From contig DAPV01000099.1 in NCBI GenBank assembly GCA_002502625.1, positions 552 to 31,374 of the forward strand: DNA of 30,823 nt. The letters run 5' to 3'. Shown here one piece after another: positions 24,116 to 30,823 of this stretch; the first letter of the stretch is position 1, and each line of letters starts with the position of its first letter. A model generated the notes under the pieces. The model was not told where the DNA came from. It did not search any database and saw nothing but the letters and a program-made list of their open reading frames with translations. Source of the stretch: Euryarchaeota archaeon UBA125. Lineage in GTDB: Archaea > Thermoplasmatota > Poseidoniia > Poseidoniales > Thalassarchaeaceae. The translations under genes and the position numbers were made by a program.

Positions 24116-24757
24116 TTAAAATGAGAAATTGCCGCCACCAGAATTTCCTGAATCAGAGCGTATTCCACCTGAAATTGATGAGAGATCACGAGCACGTCCA
24201 ACTGGGCCCCCGATACCTAAACTGTCAGGAAGAATCAATGCAGCAATAACTGCTCCATGATGACCTTCTCCAGAAGTAACCTCATCAACAGCAATTTCAT
24301 GTTCTATAATCTCTAAATCTCTACTAGCTAATCTGCGCTGCATCTGTCTCTTCAACATTAATTCAGTTTCTTCATAATCTTCATTTGTTGAAACAGTTGT
24401 CACAATTGCTACCTCTTCACCTTCAGGAGTAGTGCACCTTGCCCATCCAGCACCTGCACAAGCCGTGGACCCATTCCAAGCCAAACTAACAGAATAATGA
24501 CATTCAACTAAACTCCCCATGGGAAGAGCACGAGGGGTTTCGGGCGAGAAACCCATAGGTAACATAGCACCTTGGACCTGAACTAATCGGCAATCACCTA
24601 AACCAAGTTCTACAAGACATTGATCAAAAGCATCCTCTTCAGATTCGCCCCAAGGGGCAACTGCTGTCATCAACCAGCCTCCAGACGGAAGACCCGAATT
24701 TTGAGTTTGACTAGGGGTATTCGTTCGACGCTCTGAACCTCCAATATTGAAATCCAT
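24116..24757 (-). CDS. Pyruvoyl-dependent arginine decarboxylase-like protein lacking the self-cleavage Ser-Ser
   Basis: 213 residues. The middle follows the PvlArgDC fold pattern: GESEEDAFDQCLVELGLGDC (37-56, equivalent to the EGETxLNAFDxALLxAGIGN block), RLVQVQGAMLP (57-67), then ALPMGSLVECHYS (77-89, equivalent to LPMGALVPTAYG), and HHGAVIAALIL near the C-terminus. Active enzymes break between two serines in R(I/V)SSIxPP to make the pyruvoyl group; here the site reads Gln62-Gly63. The segment normally carrying the catalytic Glu (IMEYEG-like) reads AIVTTVSTNED, without a clear equivalent. It is therefore probably not a pyruvoyl enzyme. Gly/Ser-rich tails at both ends are unusual. It lies upstream of the zinc-ribbon gene, with no agmatinase nearby. 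The family comparison is from memory. Confidence 0.68.
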   Translation of the reverse strand: MDFNIGGSERRTNTPSQTQNSGLPSGGWLMTAVAPWGESEEDAFDQCLVELGLGDCRLVQVQGAMLPMGFSPETPRALPMGSLVECHYSVSLAWNGSTACAGAGWARCTTPEGEEVAIVTTVSTNEDYEETELMLKRQMQRRLASRDLEIIEHEIAVDEVTSGEGHHGAVIAALILPDSLGIGGPVGRARDLSSISGGIRSDSGNSGGGNFSF

Positions 24758-24807
24758 AGTTAGCGGATAACCTCCGGGTTCATCAACGAGGGGGTTGTAG
24801 ACAGGCT

Positions 24808-25101
24808 ATGACTGACATTTCCAATAGAGATGGAGGTCGGTTCGTTGCGTTTCTGTTCGTTTCTGGATGGATATTCGCAATAATGGGTGGGCTAAGTTAC
24901 ATCAGTGAAACAACTTCATTACTTTTTGCTGCATTTTTTTGGTTAACTGCAGTAATTATTTTGATTTGGAATCGAGTTGGAAATTATCAATTAAATCGTT
25001 TATCTATGCAATCTGATTGGAACGAATTTGAAGGAGGTTCTGAAACAGAATTTTCTGCTCTTCCTAATCCTTCAGAATTTGAATTAGATGTCCCTCTATA
25101 G
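24808..25101 (+). CDS. Small two-TM membrane protein of unknown function
   Basis: 97 residues, not recognised. TM1 is about 11-30 (FVAFLFVSGWIFAIMGGLSY) and TM2 about 36-55 (TSLLFAAFFWLTAVIILIWN), followed by a 40-residue acidic, Ser/Glu/Asn-rich cytoplasmic-like tail. GAGGGGG lies upstream of the ATG but at long spacing. Divergent from the PvlArgDC-like gene; the last 6 bases overlap the end of the convergent aCPSF1 gene. Codon use matches its neighbours, which supports a real gene. Confidence 0.62.
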   Translation: MTDISNRDGGRFVAFLFVSGWIFAIMGGLSYISETTSLLFAAFFWLTAVIILIWNRVGNYQLNRLSMQSDWNEFEGGSETEFSALPNPSEFELDVPL

Positions 25102-27021
25102 TAATCTAAGCGTCTCTAAATTTTGAGGAGCCGCTGCTCTAACCTTGAATGTCTCACTTAGTGTCTTCCTAAATTCATTACAAACAGTATCATCTCCATG
25201 ATGACAAATTATTCTACGTGGCTTAGGATTCAAGGCATTCACATAATCAAGTAATTGGCGTCGGTCAGAATGACCTGAAAACCCATCGATTGTCACAACA
25301 TCACAATTGACATCAACGATGTATGTTTTCCCATCGTTAGAGAGTTGAATCTCAGAATATCCCTCTTGAAGACGTCTACCTAGAGTATTTGATGCTTGAT
25401 AACCAACAAATGCCAATGTGGCTCTATCATTAGGAGCCCAATGTTGCAAATAATGTAAAATCGGTCCACCTGTCATCATTCCACTAGTTGCGAGAACAAT
25501 ACAAGGAGATGGATCTAAAACTATCTGCTCACGTCTTTGTCTTGAATCAACAGTCTTGAACCATGGAGATTTAAATGGATTTTCATCTCCTCCACGAAGT
25601 ACTTGTTGCCTTAAATCACGATTTAGGAAATTCGGATGAGATGCATGAATTGCAGTAGCTTCAGAAATCATTCCATCAAGCCAAACAGTACATGGATCAC
25701 TAGTGAAATCTTCCGATTTAAATAACTGGTCTATAGCCACCATGACTTCTTGTGATCTACCTACTGCAAAAACAGGACAGAAAATTTTGCCACCCTTACC
25801 AAGAGTTCTTCGAATCAAATCTTGTAGTTCTTCGGTTGCTTCCTGTCTAGTCGGTTGGAAAGAAGAACGACCGCCATATGTTGATTCAATAACCAATGAA
25901 TCAACACGAGGAAATCGAACAGTAGCTGCGTCAAACAGCCAAGATTTTTCATATTTTATATCTCCAGAAAATAATAGACGATGTAGATTTTTATCTTCTC
26001 CAATTTCGAGATAAACAGATGATGACCCAAGTATATGTCCTGCATTCTCCATTGTCATTTTAATATCGGGAGAAATGTCGATTTTCTGCCCATATCCTAC
26101 ATCAATTACATGTTTTATACAGGTCTCAATATCTGCCAAACTATACGGAGGCCCATCACCGGATTCCATCTTACTTACTTTGATGTAATCTTGCTGCAGT
26201 AATGTCATTAGGTCTCTCGTAGGAGGTGTACAATATACTGGTCCACGATATCCATAACGGAAAAGAACCGGTAACATGCCAATATGATCAACATGAGCGT
26301 GAGTAATAACTACAGCATCTATATTTTCAAGAGGAAGTAATTCAGGAGCATCAAAAAACGGCTGAATCTCAGATCTATTAGTAGTAGGTTTAGCTCCACA
26401 ATCCACCAGAATCTTACTTTCGTTAGTAGTGACCATGTGCATTGCCCTACCAACTTCACGATACGACCCAAGAGCAGTCAATCTTACCCATGGAGTACTC
26501 GAGCGCTTTGGCCTGTAAATCCTAGTACCGAATTTACGTAACAATTCCCTCCTTTCATCAGCAGTTTCCTTTCTATATCTTCGAATGTTATTGAGAGTTT
26601 TTGATTCGAATGCAGGGGATCTATCGGCCCTGAATAACCAACCTAAACTATTTCTTAATTCAACTAAATTAGAACCTTTTTGGCCAATTGCTTGAGCAGG
26701 ATCATTGCATTCAATAGTAACTTCTGCAAGCGCAGGATCTAACCAAATATTCGTTATTCCAGCTTCTTCAGGAACTATTTCCCTAACAGTTTTCAATACT
26801 TCTTCTTCAGTAGAAAGGATAGATGGATCTGGTCGGATTACAATTCTTCTTCTAACTGCTTTAGCCAATTTAACTGTCAATGAATTACTCTGTTCTGCAA
26901 AGGCATCAGGAGTGGGTGTGATGATTGAAATGGTTCCTGCTTCTAGATCTACTGTGTAAGGAATCCCATCAGGGATTATGTCCTTTGCCTTATTCTTGAT
27001 CTCTGCCAATGTCATTCTCAT
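25096..27021 (-). CDS. aCPSF1/FttA: KH-domain beta-CASP ribonuclease, transcription termination factor
   Basis: 641 residues, the standard length of archaeal aCPSF1 (FttA), which cleaves nascent RNA and terminates transcription. N-terminal KH-type domains span about 1-145, with IGQKGSN at 112-118 as a GxxG loop. The metallo-beta-lactamase core starts near 180: HAHVDH at 241-246, NAGHILGSSSVYLEIG and LLFSGDIKYE follow. The beta-CASP part has SGMMTGGP, and the C-terminal SGHSDRRQLLDY and ICHHGDD complete the zinc site. The ATG at 27021 is supported by AGGAGAG six bases upstream. It follows psmB on the same strand, separated by a 77-base spacer with a GC-rich hairpin. It overlaps the convergent small membrane gene by 6 bases. 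Confidence 0.96.
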   Translation of the reverse strand: MRMTLAEIKNKAKDIIPDGIPYTVDLEAGTISIITPTPDAFAEQSNSLTVKLAKAVRRRIVIRPDPSILSTEEEVLKTVREIVPEEAGITNIWLDPALAEVTIECNDPAQAIGQKGSNLVELRNSLGWLFRADRSPAFESKTLNNIRRYRKETADERRELLRKFGTRIYRPKRSSTPWVRLTALGSYREVGRAMHMVTTNESKILVDCGAKPTTNRSEIQPFFDAPELLPLENIDAVVITHAHVDHIGMLPVLFRYGYRGPVYCTPPTRDLMTLLQQDYIKVSKMESGDGPPYSLADIETCIKHVIDVGYGQKIDISPDIKMTMENAGHILGSSSVYLEIGEDKNLHRLLFSGDIKYEKSWLFDAATVRFPRVDSLVIESTYGGRSSFQPTRQEATEELQDLIRRTLGKGGKIFCPVFAVGRSQEVMVAIDQLFKSEDFTSDPCTVWLDGMISEATAIHASHPNFLNRDLRQQVLRGGDENPFKSPWFKTVDSRQRREQIVLDPSPCIVLATSGMMTGGPILHYLQHWAPNDRATLAFVGYQASNTLGRRLQEGYSEIQLSNDGKTYIVDVNCDVVTIDGFSGHSDRRQLLDYVNALNPKPRRIICHHGDDTVCNEFRKTLSETFKVRAAAPQNLETLRLL

Positions 27022-27066
27022 TTTTATCTCTCCTAGATCCCTGAAAGCATCCGCACATTACCGAGG

Positions 27067-27082
27067 CGACGCGCGGGCGTCG
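27067..27082 (-). other. GC-rich hairpin between psmB and aCPSF1 genes
   Basis: CGACGC (27067-27072) and GCGTCG (27077-27082) are perfect complements around the tetraloop GCGG. In this AT-rich genome a perfect six-base GC-rich stem stands out. It lies about 17 bases after the psmB stop and 45 bases before the aCPSF1 start. No T-run follows it, so it is not a simple intrinsic terminator. It could be a 3'-end stabiliser, a processing site or a leader element. Confidence 0.55.
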
Positions 27083-27098
27083 GGGAAATTGATCAAAT

Positions 27099-27725
27099 TC
27101 AAAGTGATTTGAATAAAGCTTCTAATTCATCATCACTAACTAATTGGAATCCATCTTTAGGAGTAATGACACATAGGTCCATTCCATTTCCAGATGCAGC
27201 ATCACGTTGAGCAGAAGCAAGAAGTGCTCTAGCAGCAACTTCTACTGCTTGATCTCTAGTCATACCTTCTTTGAATTTATCTTCAAGAACACCATACATG
27301 TAAGGAGAACCCGAACCTGTTGCACAGTACGAATCAGGAATTGACCCCCCTGCTGAATCTATCGAATATACATGAGCGCCATCTTCATCGACTCCTGCGA
27401 TAAGCAATTGTACCCAATGAGGGCGTCCACCCAAGATATTTGCAGTTAGAGTTGCAGCACCCTTCACAGACATCTGATGACCTCGTTTAAGTTCAAAAAG
27501 AGCCATTTCTGCAGCCAATGAGCGACTCAGTGCTTGTGCATGACCAACTAATCCAGCTGTAGTTAATGCTAAATTATCTGCAATCTTGAACAATTTCTGA
27601 ACACTCTTGTTGGCAACAAAATGCCCCATAGTTGCACGATGATCTGCTCCAACAACTACTCCACCTTTGAAGGTGATTCCAACGGTGCTCGTTCCAGTCT
27701 TTGCCTGTTCCATTATTCCGTCCAT
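27099..27725 (-). CDS. psmB: 20S proteasome beta subunit
   Basis: 208 residues. An 11-residue propeptide (MDGIMEQAKTG) is expected to be removed autocatalytically, exposing Thr1 of TSTVGITFKGGVVVGADHRA. Counting from that Thr, Asp17 (GADHR) and Lys33 (SVQKLFKI) fall exactly at the catalytic positions, and the SGSPYMYGVLED block holds the conserved Ser/Gly residues. This is the proteolytic subunit of the archaeal 20S proteasome. GGAGG lies 8 bases before the ATG. It is followed by aCPSF1 on the same strand and divergent from the SepF-like gene. No alpha subunit is in the window. Confidence 0.97.
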   Translation of the reverse strand: MDGIMEQAKTGTSTVGITFKGGVVVGADHRATMGHFVANKSVQKLFKIADNLALTTAGLVGHAQALSRSLAAEMALFELKRGHQMSVKGAATLTANILGGRPHWVQLLIAGVDEDGAHVYSIDSAGGSIPDSYCATGSGSPYMYGVLEDKFKEGMTRDQAVEVAARALLASAQRDAASGNGMDLCVITPKDGFQLVSDDELEALFKSL

Positions 27726-27859
27726 ATTGATTCCTCCATCGGCGAATGCCTGCTGGTAGAATGCAATGAAACACGGCCCCTTATGAATTCGCCGTAACAG
27801 ATGCTCTTGCTATACGAAACACCCTCAGGTTCATCACTAGACATATTACACAACATACC

Positions 27860-28252
27860 ATGGTGGACTCGAGAGAGCCAAGATGGCTACCTATCTCCAA
27901 CGAACCTCGTGCCCCAGAAGCCAGGGAAGGCGAAACATTTCATTTTCTAGATGCAAGATATCCTGACCCTCCAATCCCACGATCTCAAGAGGGTGTTATC
28001 CTACATCGAGCAGAAATTTTGGATATTACTGGATTACCGCAATTATTAGATTGGGCATCAGAAGGAGATATTGTCATGCTCGATACAAGACGATTAATGG
28101 CTAGACAAACAGAGTTTAATGCAGTTATAGAGCGGCTGGCTTCTTTTGTAGAACGAGATTTGGGTGGAGAATTAGTTCAAATGGGTGAAACAAGGATTCT
28201 AATTCTACCTCCTAAAGTTAAAGCAACAGAACATACTGATCGCGGGGAGTGA
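27860..28252 (+). CDS. SepF-like (DUF552) cell-division protein candidate
   Basis: 130 residues. The C-terminal ~80 residues follow the SepF core: HRAEILDITGLPQLLDWASE, GDIVMLDTRRL (equivalent to GNIVIVDxxxL), then EFNAVIERLASFVERDLGGE, LVQMGETRILILPP (equivalent to the closing GGDxxxxxxxxIxxxP strand). Archaeal SepF anchors FtsZ at the membrane. The usual N-terminal amphipathic membrane-targeting helix is not evident: residues 1-40 are Pro/Arg/Glu-rich. So it may be a divergent SepF, a SepF-fold protein with another role, or membrane-bound through a partner. It is divergent from psmB, and its stop lies within the ribosome-binding region of the ZPR1 gene, so the two are tightly coupled. Confidence 0.65.
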   Translation: MVDSREPRWLPISNEPRAPEAREGETFHFLDARYPDPPIPRSQEGVILHRAEILDITGLPQLLDWASEGDIVMLDTRRLMARQTEFNAVIERLASFVERDLGGELVQMGETRILILPPKVKATEHTDRGE

Positions 28253-28253
28253 T
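28246..28253 (+). promoter_or_regulatory. Shine-Dalgarno-like site for a non-ATG start of the ZPR1 gene
   Basis: GGAGTGAT closely matches the SD consensus and overlaps the stop codon of the SepF-like gene. It ends 3 bases before an in-frame ATA at 28257. The first ATG in the frame is 60 bases further on, too far to be served by it. Confidence 0.45.
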
Positions 28254-28256
28254 TCC

Positions 28257-28853
28257 ATAGAGAGTATTATCGAACACCCTTGTCCTATTTGTTCGTCTAA
28301 TGATGGTCTAAAAATGACTGTACATATTGATGAAATTCCTTATTTCGGCGAACATACTCAGATTACTCTGGCTTGTGAATCATGTGGTTGGAGACGTACT
28401 GATTTTATTCCTGCTGAATCGAAAGGATCTATTGGAAATCGTATTTCCATTGGACCTGATACATTGAATGCTAGAGTAATTAGAGGATCTAATGGAACTA
28501 TTCGCATCCCGGAACTCGGATTAGAAGTTGAACCAGGAACTGCATCTTCAGGATATATATCGAATGTAGAAGGAGTTTTGACTAGATTTCGAGACACAAT
28601 TCAGATGCTAGATCGTTCTTTTGACAAATCAAAGGACTCTCCCGAAGAAAAAGAACGAATCGATTTTCTCCTGAACTCATTAGAATCATCATTATCTGGA
28701 GAAAAAACTTCTTTTTCATTAGTAATTCTAGATCCAATGGGGCATAGTGGAATTTTACATCCTGAAAGAGAAGAATGGTCATTATCTGATAATGAAATTG
28801 AACAACTTGCAGTAGGTCCTGAAATTCCTATCATGGAAGTTGATTCGGATTAA
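28257..28853 (+). CDS. ZPR1-type zinc-finger protein, probable non-canonical start
   Basis: Single ZPR1-domain protein, as found in archaea. The zinc finger is C-P-I-C (codons 28281-28292), then KMTVHIDEIPYFGEHTQITL and ACESCGWRRTDF, matching the CPxC...IPYFxE...CxxCGxRxxD pattern of ZPR1. A beta-rich domain follows (SIGPDTLNARVIRGSNGTIR, IPELGLEVEPG, then NVEGVLTRFRDTIQ). In eukaryotes ZPR1 is an eEF1A chaperone; the archaeal role is uncertain. The first ATG (28314) comes after the first two cysteines, so starting there would destroy the finger. Between the previous in-frame stop (28200-28202) and that ATG there is no ATG, GTG or TTG. I place the start at ATA 28257 behind GGAGTGAT, giving 198 residues. 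The stop shares TTAA with trpS. Confidence 0.75.
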   Translation: MESIIEHPCPICSSNDGLKMTVHIDEIPYFGEHTQITLACESCGWRRTDFIPAESKGSIGNRISIGPDTLNARVIRGSNGTIRIPELGLEVEPGTASSGYISNVEGVLTRFRDTIQMLDRSFDKSKDSPEEKERIDFLLNSLESSLSGEKTSFSLVILDPMGHSGILHPEREEWSLSDNEIEQLAVGPEIPIMEVDSD

Positions 28854-30232
28854 CGAGCATCATCAGAAAGGAATAAATCAATCTGATCTTCTATTGAATT
28901 TCGTTTTTCAGCTAGATCATTCAACCATTCAGCAGCCTTATCGATACAAATTTTCTTAATCTCAGCAGCCAACATTCTTCCAGAAGAATATTCTCTACGA
29001 ATCTCTTCTAACGCTGTGTCGTCGGATTCAAAGAAAGTATGAAGATATTGGAATGCAACATCTTTCTCGCAATCACCACCCAATCTTCGATGTTCTTCAA
29101 CTGTGGGTTGACCTCCACTTAGTGCGCGCTTAACCTTCTTCTCCATATCTTGAATAGAATCATCTAGGAATATGGTCGTTTCAGGACGACTAGAGGACAT
29201 TTTATCTCCAGTCATCCCAATTGCAAATCTATGGTATGTGGAAGCAGGAGGAAGTAATCCTAATCCGCCAAGTTGTCTTTCTAAATGCAACAAAGCAAGG
29301 CAGATTTGACCTCTATCTTTTTTGGTTGCACCAGGAATCTCAATCAATCCATGCTTAGGATTCGATATTACATCAGAGTACCCGAAAGAAGACAGAGATT
29401 CATGAATAGATGAGAAAATTTGGGCTCGAACTTCACGATCGACCCGCCCTCTTTCTCCAACTCCTAATTTAGAAGAATTGTCTTCTTGGATAGATAATGC
29501 AATAGAAAGACCGCCGGCCTTTCTAGGCTTAACATTAAACCAATTTGATCTTGAAGCAAGATCACGTGTTAATCTGATATGAGGGTCTTGATCTACACCA
29601 ACTGGAACTACAATTGGGCGTATCCCTCCAAATTCTTCAAACTGAGGGTGAAGGATATCTCCAACTTGGACCAAAGGAGCTTGAATATGAGCCAAATTTG
29701 TTTCACCTTGAAATCCATAAATAGATTCCATTTCAGAAAGTGTAGTTCTCTTTCCAAGAGTGAATCCAATTCGTTGAACTACCGGACGTCGACTCTGAAA
29801 ATATACAGAAGTTGAATCAGATTCAAGACCAAGAGCAGCATAATTTAGAACATATTCTTTCAAAGCAGTAGATCTGCAATCATCCAATGACATTCCCCTA
29901 GTAGCATGAGCTTCCAAGTCTGCAACCGCAATCGTAACATCTGCACCCTGACTTTGGAACCATTTCACTTGCTCAATTACCATACTATGCCCCAAGTGCA
30001 TTCTTCCAGATGGCATCAAACCAGTCAAAACTCCGAATGGATCTCTTCGTCTTGCGGAATCGAGAACTATGTCTAAATCTCTTTGAGCAAAAATTATGCC
30101 TCTACGATGAAGCATACTTGGATCTGGAATTGCCATTCCTTCAATCGAACCTAAACCAAATTCATCACGGATTCTAGAATAGTCTGTCGACTGCTGAGAC
30201 GACCACGGATCGATACGAAGTCCCTCTCCCAC
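28850..30232 (-). CDS. trpS: Tryptophanyl-tRNA synthetase, archaeal type
   Basis: 460-residue class I aminoacyl-tRNA synthetase that charges tRNA-Trp. The N-terminal LRIDPWSS element is typical of archaeal and eukaryotic TrpRS. MPSGRMHLGH (73-82) is the HIGH region, GVDQDPHIRLTRDLA (212-226) the substrate-binding block and GDKMSSSRPE (342-351) the KMSKS loop. Between LTRDLASRSN and TYHRFAIGMTG there is about 90 extra residues (roughly 236-325) compared with the short archaeal form; some archaeal TrpRSs carry an insertion here. The start is GTG at 30232: an upstream ATG is closed by TGA, and the next ATG (residue 33) would lose IDPW. Its last 4 bases overlap the ZPR1 gene. Confidence 0.9.
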   Translation of the reverse strand: MGEGLRIDPWSSQQSTDYSRIRDEFGLGSIEGMAIPDPSMLHRRGIIFAQRDLDIVLDSARRRDPFGVLTGLMPSGRMHLGHSMVIEQVKWFQSQGADVTIAVADLEAHATRGMSLDDCRSTALKEYVLNYAALGLESDSTSVYFQSRRPVVQRIGFTLGKRTTLSEMESIYGFQGETNLAHIQAPLVQVGDILHPQFEEFGGIRPIVVPVGVDQDPHIRLTRDLASRSNWFNVKPRKAGGLSIALSIQEDNSSKLGVGERGRVDREVRAQIFSSIHESLSSFGYSDVISNPKHGLIEIPGATKKDRGQICLALLHLERQLGGLGLLPPASTYHRFAIGMTGDKMSSSRPETTIFLDDSIQDMEKKVKRALSGGQPTVEEHRRLGGDCEKDVAFQYLHTFFESDDTALEEIRREYSSGRMLAAEIKKICIDKAAEWLNDLAEKRNSIEDQIDLFLSDDAR

Positions 30233-30334
30233 GAATCAAGGGGCTACCATTGTGGCATCAAACCTTCTCTCAATTTAAGATGAAAAGGTTAGTTTAATCG
30301 ACGGAATCAAGACCTTCGTCGAGACCGGACAATC

Positions 30335-30823
30335 ATGGAGACCGTAGTCGTCTTGGGTACAGGATTGGTTGGAAATTGGATAGTAAGGTCACTTTCATCA
30401 GACGGTTACAATGTAATAGCCATCGATGCTAACAAAAATGTCCTTTCTAGATTAAACGAGGTTGCAAATACAATTCATGCAATTGTGGATGAAGATCTAA
30501 TCAATTCATTAGATGCAGATGTTTTCGTAAACGCATTACCTGGTAGAGTAGGTCACAGAATTAGGAAAATATTGGTAGAAAATGGTCAAAAAGTCGCTGA
30601 TTTGGCTTTCACTCCAGAAGACCCATCAGAAATTAACCAAATAGCAATAGATAACGATTCAATATTAATTTATGATGTTGGAGTTGCTCCAGGATTATCT
30701 AATCTTTTACTAAAGGAAGCAAATCGAAGACATGGGCGGTTATCTCTAGGTAGAATAAGAGTTGGAGGAAACCCTGCCACTAAAGACGACGGTTGGAGTT
30801 ACATGGCACCATTTTCTCCAATT
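30335..30823 (+). CDS. Saccharopine dehydrogenase-like NAD(P)-binding protein, C-terminus cut off by window edge
   Basis: 163 residues are visible. The Rossmann motif VVVLGTGLVGNWIVRSL is at the N-terminus, with the acidic NAD-selecting residue in VIAIDANK. VNALPGRVGHRI (about 70-81), VADLAFTPED and IYDVGVAPGLSNLL follow, the pattern of the saccharopine dehydrogenase / LysW- or homospermidine-like reductase superfamily. The ATG at 30335 is the only sensible start. It is divergent from trpS with a 102-base spacer in which no other gene is seen. The exact substrate (lysine pathway or another amino-acid-linked reduction) cannot be told from this half. Confidence 0.82.
   Translation, partial: METVVVLGTGLVGNWIVRSLSSDGYNVIAIDANKNVLSRLNEVANTIHAIVDEDLINSLDADVFVNALPGRVGHRIRKILVENGQKVADLAFTPEDPSEINQIAIDNDSILIYDVGVAPGLSNLLLKEANRRHGRLSLGRIRVGGNPATKDDGWSYMAPFSPI

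Overview
The window is a gene-dense, AT-rich stretch of a euryarchaeal genome, most likely a planktonic marine Thermoplasmata relative (Marine Group II, Poseidoniales, or close kin). The archaeal assignment rests on a proteasome beta subunit with a short propeptide, the KH/beta-CASP termination nuclease aCPSF1, RNA polymerase subunit Rpo11, archaeal-type TruD, aEF1-beta beside its zinc-ribbon neighbour, archaeal-type TrpRS, a SepF-like protein and an archaeal RNase P RNA. Several genes have TATA boxes about 26 bases before the start codon, as in leaderless transcripts. The lineage call is inference: several genes look bacterial (Nei, SelO, GTP cyclohydrolase II, TusA, DbpA-like helicase), which fits surface-ocean archaea rich in acquired genes.

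Layout. 1-3.8 kb: a truncated nei and selO lie back to back, followed by a convergent FAD oxidoreductase with a cysteine-rich tail and a small membrane protein. 3.9-4.2 kb: RNase P RNA. 4.2-9.3 kb: envelope block with an RND/MMPL transporter, a polyprenol-phosphate glycosyltransferase and a divergent sugar-nucleotide epimerase. 9.3-10.6 kb: a small unknown and a secreted, membrane-anchored thioredoxin-like protein. 10.7-13.7 kb: information processing (rlmE, zinc ribbon, aEF1-beta, truD, rpoL). 13.8-18.1 kb: a second RND transporter, a DUF2240-like protein and an anchored sorbosone-dehydrogenase-like beta-propeller. 18.2-21.6 kb: a HEAT-repeat protein, a Q-rich DUF898-like membrane protein, an 81-residue basic protein and a DEAD-box helicase. 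21.6-23.5 kb: an archaeosortase-like membrane protease, divergent from a tight tusA-ribA pair. 23.5-25.1 kb: tRNA-Pro(UGG), a zinc-ribbon protein, a pyruvoyl-arginine-decarboxylase-like protein lacking the self-cleavage serines, and a small membrane protein. 25.1-30.8 kb: aCPSF1, psmB, SepF-like, a ZPR1 zinc-finger protein, trpS, and a truncated saccharopine-dehydrogenase-like gene.

Genes are packed very tightly. Several convergent pairs abut or overlap at their stop codons (one pair shares a single TTAA), so transcript ends must lie inside opposing genes. I see no rRNA, CRISPR array, insertion sequence, integrase or replication origin. The most promising leads are the apparently non-self-processing decarboxylase homologue, the ZPR1 gene whose zinc finger begins upstream of any canonical start codon, the orphan archaeosortase, and a GC-rich hairpin in the aCPSF1 leader. 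No gap without a called gene reaches 300 bases.
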